Shown: positions 18,403 to 26,073 of the stretch, piece by piece | Layout of the letters: every line of letters begins with the position of its first letter | How positions within the stretch are numbered: position 1 is the stretch's first letter | Origin: Mycolicibacterium lutetiense | GTDB taxonomy: Bacteria > Actinomycetota > Actinomycetes > Mycobacteriales > Mycobacteriaceae | DNA length: 64,000 nt | Direction: 5' to 3' | Assembly: GCF_017876775.1 (NCBI RefSeq) | Contig: NZ_JAGIOP010000002.1 | Coordinates: forward strand, 2,170,001-2,234,000 | Program-made: the position numbers and the translations under genes | Notes under the pieces: model-generated | Told to the model about the DNA's origin: nothing | The model's database searches: none | The model's input: only the letters and a program-made list of their open reading frames with translations

Positions 18403-20253
18403 CTTAGAGGGGTCCATCGCCTGGATCGGGTCATCGAGGACGACGAACCGGAACGGGCTCTTCGCCGAGGTCGCGCGGGGCAGGAACAACGCCAGCGCCA
18501 GCGCGTGCAGTTCCCCCTGGCTCATCACCGACAGCGCCTTGGTGGGCTTGCCGTCGACGGCGCCTTCCAGCACCACCTTGCGCCGGGTGGCGGTGCCTTC
18601 CAGTGAGATCTCGACGAGGTCGACGTTGCTTTCCTGACGGAGCTGATGCCAGATGTCGCGGGCCTGGGCGGCAATGGGTTTGAGCCGAAGATTGCGGAAG
18701 GCGGCAGCGTGCTCGGTGACCCATTTCTTGGCCGCACCGACGGCGTCGAGCTCGTCGTCCACTGCCCTGGCCTGTTCTTCGAGGCCAACCCAGCCGCCCA
18801 GTTGCGTGGCCAGCGGGGCCCACGCGGTTTCGCGTCGCGCGAGTTCGTCGGCCGCCTCGGCGCGCAGCGTTTCGGCGGCGGCGATCAGCTCGGTCAGCGT
18901 CGACTCGGCGTGCGCCGCCAGGTCATCGTCGCCGACCGGGATCTTCCGGGCGGCGGCTACCGCATCGTTGTAGGTCGATAGCGCCGGGAGTTCGACGCCG
19001 GGCACCGCGGCCGCCGGAGTGAGCCCCTGGATCAGGGCGGTGAGATTCGACCGTGCGGTTTTAAGTTGTTGTGCAGTAGCGCGGTATTCGTCGAGCAGCT
19101 CCTCGCTGTCCGCGATGCTGTTCTGCGCGGCCGTGGCCCAGCCCGCGTCGAGGCGCCCCTGCGCGCACACGGGGCAGTCGGCGTCACCGCCCTGATCGTG
19201 GAAGCGCAGCGCGGTGCGCAACAGCTCGACGCGTTGACTGGTGAGGTCGATCGCGGCGGTCGCTGAGTCGGCCGCGGCTTTGGCTGCGGCGCGCAGTTGC
19301 CGGGTCGCCTCCTCGACGCCGTCGATGGTCGGCGCCTCCAGCTGAGACAGTGCCCGCAAGGCGGGCACCGCGTCGGATTGAGCCTCCCCCGCTCCGGTTG
19401 CCAAGGCGCGGATATCATCAAGGGGCACAGGGCGTTTGCGGAGGAGTTTGGTGGCGCGCTCGGCGCGTTCATCGGCATGCTCGGACAGCGCAGCCAGCAC
19501 GCGTTTACGTTCGGCGTCGGCGGTGTCGCTGGCGGCCTTGATCGCCTTGTGGCGCGCCGTGAGAATTTTCTCGGTGTCGGCGAGCGCGTCGAGGCCGAGC
19601 AGTTTGGCCAACGCGTCGTACAGAGCGGAGGGTCCGCCGTCGAACAGCCGGCCCAGCTCTTCATACGACAGCAGCGGGCGGTGCAGTTCCAGGGCCCGCG
19701 ACCACCCGAGGGCGTCGGTGCCGTCGATCCGCTTGCCGCCGCCGGCCTGCGTCCAGGTGCTGCAGCCATCCAGCTTCGCACCCTGACCCCAGTCAACTCC
19801 GACGGTGAACGGACCGGCCTCCTCGCGGGTGAATCCGACCTGGATCTCGCATGGGTCGGGGTGGTGGAGGTTCTGCCAGGCCTCGGCCCAGAGGCTCTCC
19901 TTCTTGTTGAACCAGCGATAGCTAGTTCCGGTCAGGGTGAGCTCCAGCGCCTCGGCAAAGCTGGACTTTCCTGAGCCGTTGCGGCCGCTGACCACCATCA
20001 GGCCCGGCGCCGGGTAGAGGTCCAGCCGCGCGGACGGGCCGACGCCGCGGAATCCGGAGACCGAGATCGAGCTGAGAAATGTTGGCGCCGGTCCGGATTG
20101 AGTCTGCTCAGCTGCCCCGCCGGACACCTCCGCCAAGGCGTTGAGCACGACGTCCTTGGCTGCGTCGGGCAACGCACCGTCGTCCCCGAGCAGTTCCAAG
20201 ATGACGTCGTGCACGGACTGTTCGGCACCTGCGGCCCCACCCTGTTGCGGCAT
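18403..20253 (-). pseudogene. N-terminal part of IS-disrupted SMC/Rad50-like ATPase with zinc hook
   Basis: About 617 residues from ATG 20253. After a 45-residue leader come ISVSGFRGVG and Walker A VSGRNGSGKSSFAEA (near residue 90), then a long charged, predicted coiled-coil region with CPVC at residues 360-363, the spacing of a Rad50 zinc hook. A second helical arm follows, then the ABC signature-like SVMSQGELHALALALFLPR and Walker B FVVLDDPIQAMDPS, where an IS1380 insertion breaks the gene. The missing H-loop lies at 15888-16445. The rejoined gene would encode 802 residues. This points to a DNA-end or SMC-type ATPase, possibly for repair or defence. As it stands it lacks the final ATPase lobe and should be inactive. 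Confidence 0.85.
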
Positions 20254-20372
20254 GCAACGATTTAACTACCCGAGGCCGACAAATTTGTCGGGACCGTCAG
20301 TTGGGGTGTGCTCACATTTCCCACCTGCCACTTGGGCACCGCGAGGCCTACACACGTGTGGTCGGGAAACCC

Positions 20373-20390
20373 GATATCACGGGTGATATC
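20373..20390. promoter_or_regulatory. perfect 18-bp palindrome at the end of the doc gene
   Basis: GATATCAC-GG-GTGATATC, 8-bp perfect arms with a two-base centre, overlapping the toxin stop codon (20389-20391). It is too tight a loop and lacks a T run for a standard terminator, so a protein-binding site is as likely. A second perfect palindrome, CACACGTGTG, lies at 20351-20360. Confidence 0.35.
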
Positions 20391-20775
20391 AGGTGCCGGC
20401 GACGCTGAAACTCATCAGCGCAGCGACGATTTCACCCAGCTCACCATCCTGGGTCGCCACCTCGTTCATCAGAATCTCGGCTCGATCGACGTCGAAATCG
20501 GGTGCGAGTTCAATTCCGTTGATGTGCAAGAACGTCCACGCTGATGCCCAGGCGGTCCGCTTGTTTCCGTCGACTAGGGCGTGATTGCGGGCAAGCGATT
20601 GCAGAAGTGCCGCGGCCTTCTCCCAGATGTGCGGGTAGGCATCCACCCCGAAGACCGTCGCCTGAGGCCGGGCGACGGCCGCGTCGAGTAGGCCATAGTC
20701 ACGCACCTGCAGTCCACCGCCGAATGCGATTGATCCCGCGGTCAGTACGTCATCGCGGTCGAGATACTCGATCAC
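20389..20775 (-). CDS. doc: Doc-family toxin (Fic fold)
   Basis: 128 residues. The Fic/Doc core motif reads [15 protein letters not shown] (about residues 64-78), with the catalytic His and the GNKR variant typical of Doc kinases, which phosphorylate EF-Tu using ATP and stop translation (P1 Doc family). Family-typical elements are [18 protein letters not shown] upstream and the helical C-terminus. The start overlaps the antitoxin stop (ATGA), so the two are coupled. The pair looks intact. Confidence 0.85.
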   Translation of the reverse strand: MIEYLDRDDVLTAGSIAFGGGLQVRDYGLLDAAVARPQATVFGVDAYPHIWEKAAALLQSLARNHALVDGNKRTAWASAWTFLHINGIELAPDFDVDRAEILMNEVATQDGELGEIVAALMSFSVAGT

Positions 20776-20969
20776 GCCAAACGTCGGTTGAGTTCGGCCG
20801 AACGCTGAGCCACGACCCGCGCCGCCTCGGCCACCCTGCGCTTGTGCATGCTGGCGCGCTCAATGACGGCCGCGTGCGCAAACTTCTTCAACGACAGGTC
20901 GTCGGCTCGGGCCGCGGCCCGAATCTGCTCCATTTCGGCGTCGTCGAAGTCGAGGTTCAATGAAGGCAT
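20772..20969 (-). CDS. antitoxin of the Doc toxin
   Basis: 65 residues from ATG 20969: [20 protein letters not shown], then a helical stretch [20 protein letters not shown] and a basic C-terminus. N-terminal beta strand plus helices fits a ribbon-helix-helix DNA-binding antitoxin. Overlap of its stop with doc and an upstream perfect inverted repeat are the usual organisation of an autoregulated toxin-antitoxin operon. The open frame extends further upstream but through the operator, so the internal ATG is preferred. Confidence 0.8.
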   Translation of the reverse strand: MPSLNLDFDDAEMEQIRAAARADDLSLKKFAHAAVIERASMHKRRVAEAARVVAQRSAELNRRLA

Positions 20970-20986
20970 AAGCTGACAGTACTCCT

Positions 20987-21010
20987 GTTGGTACCAAATC
21001 AGGTACCAAC
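20987..21010. promoter_or_regulatory. operator of the antitoxin-doc operon
   Basis: Perfect inverted repeat GTTGGTACC (20987-20995), spacer AAATCA, GGTACCAAC (21002-21010), ending 18 bases upstream of the antitoxin ATG. Each arm itself contains the palindrome GGTACC. Placement is where an antitoxin dimer would repress its own promoter. The regulatory role is inferred. Confidence 0.6.
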
Positions 21011-21051
21011 TCGGCGAGACTCTCCCCCAACAGCGAGGATGCCGCAAATCC

Positions 21052-21645
21052 TCACTCCGGCGGCGGCGGATAGCGGCCGTGCATTCCGCGCGGGTCGCGC
21101 TCCTGGTACAGCCTGTCCTCGTAGTCGGCGCGGTCGGCGAGCACGTCGCGGCGGTACTGCTCGGCGCGCTGCTGTTCTTCGCGCTGCTGAGCCGACCTGA
21201 ACAGCCAGACGCCGAACCCGGCCGCCACGCCGAGCACCGCCAAAACCCCGATCAGCCAGGGGTGTTCAGCGATCACCCCCAGCGCGAACAGCCCACCCAG
21301 CACGGCTGCCACCACCAGCGCAGGTCGACGGTTGGAGGTCTGGACCATGGCGCCGGGGCCGGATACGGCCACCGAGGACGACGAACCTCCGCTGAACAGG
21401 GCAACGAGGATCCAGATCGGCAACCACGCCCCGCAGGTCAGCAGGGTCAGCACGAGGTGCAATCCGTGGTTGGCTCCGCCGGCGCCGGTGGCGACGGCAA
21501 CCGCAACGGCCGGCGCGACCGGGACCGGCGGCGGGGTGGGGACGAAGTGCTGGGTCCAGCGGCGGCCGTCGTGGTAGCGCTGGCCGGATTGGCCCTCGGG
21601 GTCCGGATGCCAACCGGGCGCGGGCACTGGGTACTGGTTTGTCAT
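21052..21645 (-). CDS. DUF2510 membrane protein
   Basis: 197 residues from ATG 21645, preceded by GAGGAACGACC. N-terminal DUF2510 motif [20 protein letters not shown] followed by RWTQHF, a Pro/Ala linker, a hydrophobic pair [20 protein letters not shown], two more hydrophobic segments (about 117-150) and a charged C-terminal tail ([16 protein letters not shown]). DUF2510 modules are common at the cytoplasmic N-terminus of actinobacterial membrane proteins. Function unknown. Confidence 0.8.
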   Translation of the reverse strand: MTNQYPVPAPGWHPDPEGQSGQRYHDGRRWTQHFVPTPPPVPVAPAVAVAVATGAGGANHGLHLVLTLLTCGAWLPIWILVALFSGGSSSSVAVSGPGAMVQTSNRRPALVVAAVLGGLFALGVIAEHPWLIGVLAVLGVAAGFGVWLFRSAQQREEQQRAEQYRRDVLADRADYEDRLYQERDPRGMHGRYPPPPE

Positions 21646-21895
21646 GGTCGTTCCTCTCGTCAGCGGTGACACCGCGCTCACGCGAGCCGATCAGACTGAC
21701 ACATGACACCGACAAGTCCCGGATCTCTCGAGTCGCCGTACGTGTCGGCGCTCCCGGTTATCGTCGAGACCGATCAAGAGATGTGACGCGCTCCGACGCC
21801 GGGCAGCGCCTCTGCCCCGCAGTGCGGTGTGCGATCTCTCGCCGCCGGCACACGATCCGGCAACCAGACCATCGATTGGAAGAATGGAGTCCTAC

Positions 21896-22897
21896 ATGAC
21901 CGATTCCGTCCAGGGTTACGACATCATCGGCGACGTCCACGGATGCGCCGCACAGTTGGAGGCCTTGCTGGCCGATCTCAGCTACGAGACGGCCAGCAGC
22001 ACAAGTGAATACCGCCATCAAGATCGCCAGGCCATCTTCGTAGGCGACCTGATTGACCGCGGTGACGAGCAACTGGAGGTGTTGCGGATCGTCAAGGGCA
22101 TGGTCGATGCCGGCAGCGCGCAGATCGTGATGGGCAATCACGAATTCAATGCTCTGGCCTATGACACCGAATGGCCGGTCGGCAGCGGGAAGTATCTGCG
22201 GGCACACGATGATCCCGACAGTCCGTGGTCGGTGAAGAACGCCAAGCAGCACGCAGCATTTCTCGAGCAGGTCACCGGCACGGACCGGAGGCGATACCTG
22301 GAGTGGTTCAAGACCATTCCGCTGTGGCTGGATCTCGGCGATCTGCGCGTCGTGCACGCCTGCTGGCATCAGGATTCGATCGATATCGTCGAAACGCAGT
22401 GTGGTTCACGCACCCCGTTCGCCGAGATCGACCATCTGGTCGCGGCCAGCGACGAGGGCCATCCGCTCTACCTCGCGATCGAGACGCTACTGAAGGGGCC
22501 GGAGGTCAGTCTGGTGAACCACGGTCAGCGCAAATACCTGGACAAGGACGGCATCCCACGCGGCAACGCGCGCATGCGGTGGTGGAACAGCGATGCCGTC
22601 ACGCTGCGCGACTTCGCCGAAATGGGAGGCAATTTCACCACCGAGGCCGGCGGTCCTTACCCGCCGCTGCCTGATTTGGACCTGTCGGGAAACGATCTGT
22701 CCTACGTCTATCCGCCGGGGGTGCCGGTGTTCTACGGGCATTACTGGCGACAGGGCTCCCCTGAACACCTGCAGGATTGGACGGACTACACCGCGTGCGT
22801 GGACTTCAGCGCGGTGAAAGGTGGCACGTTGATGGCCTACCGATGGTCGGGTGAAACACGGATCAACCCGGACCATTACGTGCCGTTGGTCTCCTGA
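21896..22897 (+). CDS. calcineurin-like metallophosphoesterase
   Basis: 333 residues. The dimetal motifs are complete: GDVHGC (residues 12-17), VGDLIDRGDE (about 54-63), GNHEFNA (about 82-88), VHACWHQD (about 155) and YGHYW (about 284). This is the PPP/PrpE-like layout, so the protein probably acts on phosphoproteins or small phosphoesters in the cytoplasm. I chose ATG 21896 because GGAG lies about 8 bases upstream; ATG 21884 and GTG 21827 are in frame but poorly placed. The 3' end overlaps the convergent mscS-like gene by 22 bp. Confidence 0.88.
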   Translation: MTDSVQGYDIIGDVHGCAAQLEALLADLSYETASSTSEYRHQDRQAIFVGDLIDRGDEQLEVLRIVKGMVDAGSAQIVMGNHEFNALAYDTEWPVGSGKYLRAHDDPDSPWSVKNAKQHAAFLEQVTGTDRRRYLEWFKTIPLWLDLGDLRVVHACWHQDSIDIVETQCGSRTPFAEIDHLVAASDEGHPLYLAIETLLKGPEVSLVNHGQRKYLDKDGIPRGNARMRWWNSDAVTLRDFAEMGGNFTTEAGGPYPPLPDLDLSGNDLSYVYPPGVPVFYGHYWRQGSPEHLQDWTDYTACVDFSAVKGGTLMAYRWSGETRINPDHYVPLVS

Positions 22898-23841
22898 CCG
22901 CCGACGACCGCATGGATGCGGCCCTGCGGGTAGGGCAGGCTGATGCCGTTCTCGTCGTAGGCGCGCAGGATTTCCCGGCGCAGCTTGCGCTCGACCGACC
23001 ATTGCGCGTTCGGCCGGGTCTTCAAGGTCATCCGCAGCGTGAGCTGGTCCGCCGCCAGCGACTGCACGCCGAGCATCTCCGGTTCGCCGATGATCTTGCC
23101 GGCCATCGACGGATCGGAGATGACCTCGTGGGCGGCTTCTACGGCGAGCTGTTCGGCGCGGTCCACGTCCGCGGTCAGCGCGACGGGTACCTCGAGGCGG
23201 GCCACCGCGTAGTCCTGGCTCATGTTCCCGACGCGGGCGATCTCGCCGTTGCGGACGTACCAGAGTGTGCCGTCGATGTCGCGGACCGTAGTGATCCGCA
23301 GCCCGACACTCTGTACCTCCCCGGACACCTCGCCCAGGTCGACGTTGTCGCCGACGCCGTACTGGTCCTCCAGCAGCATGAACACGCCGCTGACGAAATC
23401 GCGGACCAGGTTCTGAGCACCGAAACCGATCGCGAGCCCGACGACCCCGGCCGACGCGATGAACGGCGCGATGTTGACCCCGAGCACGCTGAGGATCGCC
23501 AGCACGACCCAGACCAGCAGCACAATCGACACCGTCGACTTGAGCACCGACCCAATGGTCTGTGCCCGTTGCTGGCGGCGTTCGGCCGCCCGAATGCCGT
23601 TCGTCGTCGCCGACGCCCGGTCGCGCAGATAGCGCAGCAGCGGAGGCTTCTTCGCTTGCCCTTCAAGTTCGTCGCTAACGGATTTCTTGGTCCTGCCGGT
23701 GGTCGCGCGGTCAATCATCCGCTGCAGCAAAAATCGAATGATTAACGCGACAACGATGTACGCGACAACCCGAACGGGAACCTCGATCAGCCAATGTCGA
23801 TTGGTATCTGTCCATTCGAAAGCCTGGTTGTACACAGCCAT
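22876..23841 (-). CDS. MscS-family mechanosensitive ion channel
   Basis: 321 residues from ATG 23841. A first hydrophobic segment (VVAYIVVALIIRFLL), a charged cytoplasmic loop rich in Arg/Lys, then the pore region: VLLVWVVLAILSVLG and ASAGVVGLAIGFGAQNLVRD, the Gly/Ala-rich MscS TM3 signature, followed by the beta domain DQYGVGDNVDLGEVSGEV. C-terminal alpha/beta vestibule present. Role is release of osmolytes at hypo-osmotic shock. The protein is complete. Confidence 0.92.
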   Translation of the reverse strand: MAVYNQAFEWTDTNRHWLIEVPVRVVAYIVVALIIRFLLQRMIDRATTGRTKKSVSDELEGQAKKPPLLRYLRDRASATTNGIRAAERRQQRAQTIGSVLKSTVSIVLLVWVVLAILSVLGVNIAPFIASAGVVGLAIGFGAQNLVRDFVSGVFMLLEDQYGVGDNVDLGEVSGEVQSVGLRITTVRDIDGTLWYVRNGEIARVGNMSQDYAVARLEVPVALTADVDRAEQLAVEAAHEVISDPSMAGKIIGEPEMLGVQSLAADQLTLRMTLKTRPNAQWSVERKLRREILRAYDENGISLPYPQGRIHAVVGGQETNGT

Positions 23842-23937
23842 ATTTCGACCGTACGGCAGTACTGACGTGAGCGTCGATGAGGAGAGTGACTTACGCCGGT
23901 ATCGCCGCAAACTTATTCTGCAGCAGAGGAATTCACG

Positions 23938-24597
23938 TCACGTCAAGGTACTGCGCCGGAACAGTTCGGCGGGGCGCCCACGACCGCCTGCGGTGAAGTC
24001 GCCGGTCGCTTCGAGTTGACCGGCCATGGCACGCCGAAAGTTGTCGCGTTGCAGCGCATGTCCCGCGACCGCTTGGTGGACGAGTCGCAGGTCGCGCAAG
24101 GTAAATGCCTCACCCAGCAGGTAGTCGGGGTCCGGCGACTTCTCGTAGCGAGCACGCACGTCCGCGACGGCCAGTTCGATGATCTCGTCGTGGTCGAAGG
24201 CCAGCTCACCGCGGACATCGGTGGACACCAGGCGCGTCGTCTCAGCGGAGCGCGTCGCCAAGCGTTCCGCCGGGACGACGGCGAGGTGCGCGACGGACAA
24301 CACGCGGCCCCGGTCGTCACGCTTCAGCGCGTCGAACACCTGGAGTTGCCGCGGGTCCAGCCCGTGGATGTCGGCCTTGTCCGCCAGCGACCGCCGCACC
24401 GCATCGGCAAGGAGCTCCCCCTCGCGCAGGAACGTGCCCGGCAACGCCCAGCCGCGCCCACGCGTACGGGAGACCTGCAGCACCACCAGGCCGGCATCAG
24501 GGTCGACCGTCAGGACCGCGGTGTCCACCGCGACCGAGGGGCGCGGGTAGTCCTCCAGCGCCTTGCCGCTGGTGTCCCGATACACATGCTTGTCCAT
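23938..24597 (-). CDS. NrtR-like regulator (degenerate Nudix domain plus winged helix)
   Basis: 219 residues. The N-terminal Nudix fold shows GRGWALPGTFLREGELL followed by RRSLADKADI in place of the RE-x-EE-x-G Nudix box, so the metal-binding glutamates are gone and hydrolysis is unlikely. The C-terminal part (FTLRDLRLVHQAVAGHALQR, then NFRRAM and GRGRPAELFR) matches the DNA-binding winged helix of NrtR regulators, which sense ADP-ribose or related NAD metabolites. It is divergent from an ADP-ribosylglycohydrolase, a partner commonly found in NrtR regulons. Start ATG 24597. The target is likely the shared 24.6-kb promoter region. Confidence 0.85.
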   Translation of the reverse strand: MDKHVYRDTSGKALEDYPRPSVAVDTAVLTVDPDAGLVVLQVSRTRGRGWALPGTFLREGELLADAVRRSLADKADIHGLDPRQLQVFDALKRDDRGRVLSVAHLAVVPAERLATRSAETTRLVSTDVRGELAFDHDEIIELAVADVRARYEKSPDPDYLLGEAFTLRDLRLVHQAVAGHALQRDNFRRAMAGQLEATGDFTAGGRGRPAELFRRSTLT

Positions 24598-26073
24598 GTC
24601 AGTGGCCCAGCGTACAGTGATTCATTAATTAGCGCGTATTCGCGCAATATCGAGGAGGGTGCCAAGGCATCACTGAACGACCGCGTTGAAGGCGTACTAC
24701 TGGGCACCGCAGCGGGCGACGCATTGGGGGCGCCGTACGAGTTCCAGCCGCCGCGCGGACCGGAACTGCCGGTCGGGATGGCCGGTGGCGGGCCGTGGGG
24801 GCCCGGGGAATGGACCGATGACACTTCGATGGCGATCGCGATCGCCGAGGTCGCCGCCACCGGAGCCGACCTGCGGGACCGCGAGGCGCAAGACGCGATC
24901 GTGACGCGCTGGTACGAATGGTCGCGGGGTGCAAAGGATGTCGGAATTCAAACCCGCTCGGTGCTCTCTGCCGCAGGTCGTGGCGGCACCATCACCGCCG
25001 CCGCGGCGCGGGCCGCGGCCGCCGACCTACACGCACGTGAGGGTCGCAGCGGCGGCAACGGATCACTGATGCGGACTGCGCCGGTGGCGATCGCCTACCT
25101 CGACGACGAGGACGCCATGGTCCAGGCGGCCCGCGCGATCAGCGAACTCACCCATTTCGAGGCCGACGCTGCGGAAGCCACGGTGTTGTGGTGCAGCGCA
25201 ATTCGCCATGCCGTACTGACCACCGAGCTCGATGCCCGGATCGGCCTGCACCATATCGCCCCTGACCGTCGCGCCCTGTGGTCGCAGCGACTCGACGAGG
25301 CCGAGGGATCCCGTCCGGCGGACTTCCCGAAGAACGGGTGGGTGGTCGGGGCGTTGCAGGCGGCGTGGTCGGCGATCGTCACGACCGCCGGCGAAGGCCG
25401 AGGTCCTGAGCACCTACGCCGCGGGATCGATGCGGCCGTGCGCTCCGGGAATGACACCGACACCGTGGCTGCGATTGCCGGCGGACTGCTCGGGGCCGCG
25501 TACGGGGCGTCGGCGGTTCCGTTGCAGTGGCGAACGCTGCTGCATGGATGGCCCGGGATGCGGGCGCGTGGCCTGGTCAGGCTGGCGACGGCGATCGAAC
25601 AGAAGAAACCGAGCACCGATCCGGATTACTCGTGGTCGCGGGCCGACGTCCTCGTCCCCCACCCGTATGACTCGAAGGTTCTGCTGGGTAGCGTGGGCGC
25701 GCTGCGGAAACTGCCGGCCGAGGTGACTGCGGTGGTGTCGCTCTGCCGGATTCCGGAAAGCGATGTGCCCGAAGGGATGCCGCACGTCGAGGCACGACTG
25801 ATCGACAAGACCGACACCGACGAGAATCCGCATCTGGATTTCGTCCTGCTCGACACGGTGGACACCATCGAAGAGCTTCGCGCACAGGGGCATACGGTGC
25901 TGGTGCACTGCGTCGAGTCCTACAGCCGCACGCCCACGGTGGCGGCGCTCTACGGTGCGCAGTCCTGCGATGTCGGCGCCGAGCAAGCGTTAGCGGATGT
26001 GCTCGCGGAACTGCCCGATGCCAATCCGAACCCGATGTTTCGGGAAGCGTTGCGGCGGTTGAGTAAGCGTTGA
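24586..26073 (+). CDS. ADP-ribosylglycohydrolase fused to CX5R phosphatase-like domain
   Basis: N-terminal DraG/ADP-ribosylglycohydrolase domain: VEGVLLGTAAGDALGAPYEF, GEWTDDTSMAIAIAE, SGGNGSLMRT and SGNDTDTVAAIAGGLLGA carry the Mg2+-binding Asp motifs. It should release ADP-ribose from proteins or small molecules. From about residue 350 a second domain (VLVPHPYDSKVLLGS to HCVESYSRTPTVAALYG) has the HCX5R loop of dual-specificity phosphatases. The start is unclear: the only in-frame ATG nearby is 24586, which overlaps the divergent NrtR gene by 12 bp, whereas GAGGAGGG (24652-24659) precedes CTG 24673, giving LNDRVEGVLLG, where homologues usually start. A non-ATG start, or a leaderless start, is possible. 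Confidence 0.8.
   Translation: MLVHVSGPAYSDSLISAYSRNIEEGAKASLNDRVEGVLLGTAAGDALGAPYEFQPPRGPELPVGMAGGGPWGPGEWTDDTSMAIAIAEVAATGADLRDREAQDAIVTRWYEWSRGAKDVGIQTRSVLSAAGRGGTITAAAARAAAADLHAREGRSGGNGSLMRTAPVAIAYLDDEDAMVQAARAISELTHFEADAAEATVLWCSAIRHAVLTTELDARIGLHHIAPDRRALWSQRLDEAEGSRPADFPKNGWVVGALQAAWSAIVTTAGEGRGPEHLRRGIDAAVRSGNDTDTVAAIAGGLLGAAYGASAVPLQWRTLLHGWPGMRARGLVRLATAIEQKKPSTDPDYSWSRADVLVPHPYDSKVLLGSVGALRKLPAEVTAVVSLCRIPESDVPEGMPHVEARLIDKTDTDENPHLDFVLLDTVDTIEELRAQGHTVLVHCVESYSRTPTVAALYGAQSCDVGAEQALADVLAELPDANPNPMFREALRRLSKR
24632..24645. promoter_or_regulatory. candidate NrtR operator
   Basis: Inverted repeat GCGCG-TATT-CGCGC within an AT-rich stretch (TTAATTA upstream, CAATAT downstream) between the NrtR-like gene and the ADP-ribosylglycohydrolase gene. 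It lies just upstream of a strong ribosome-binding-like GAGGAGGG. A role as NrtR site is inferred from position. Confidence 0.45.

Noticed and set aside
24016..24585. Upstream extension of the ADP-ribosylglycohydrolase frame
   Set aside because: It is antisense to the NrtR-like gene and shows no conserved residues.
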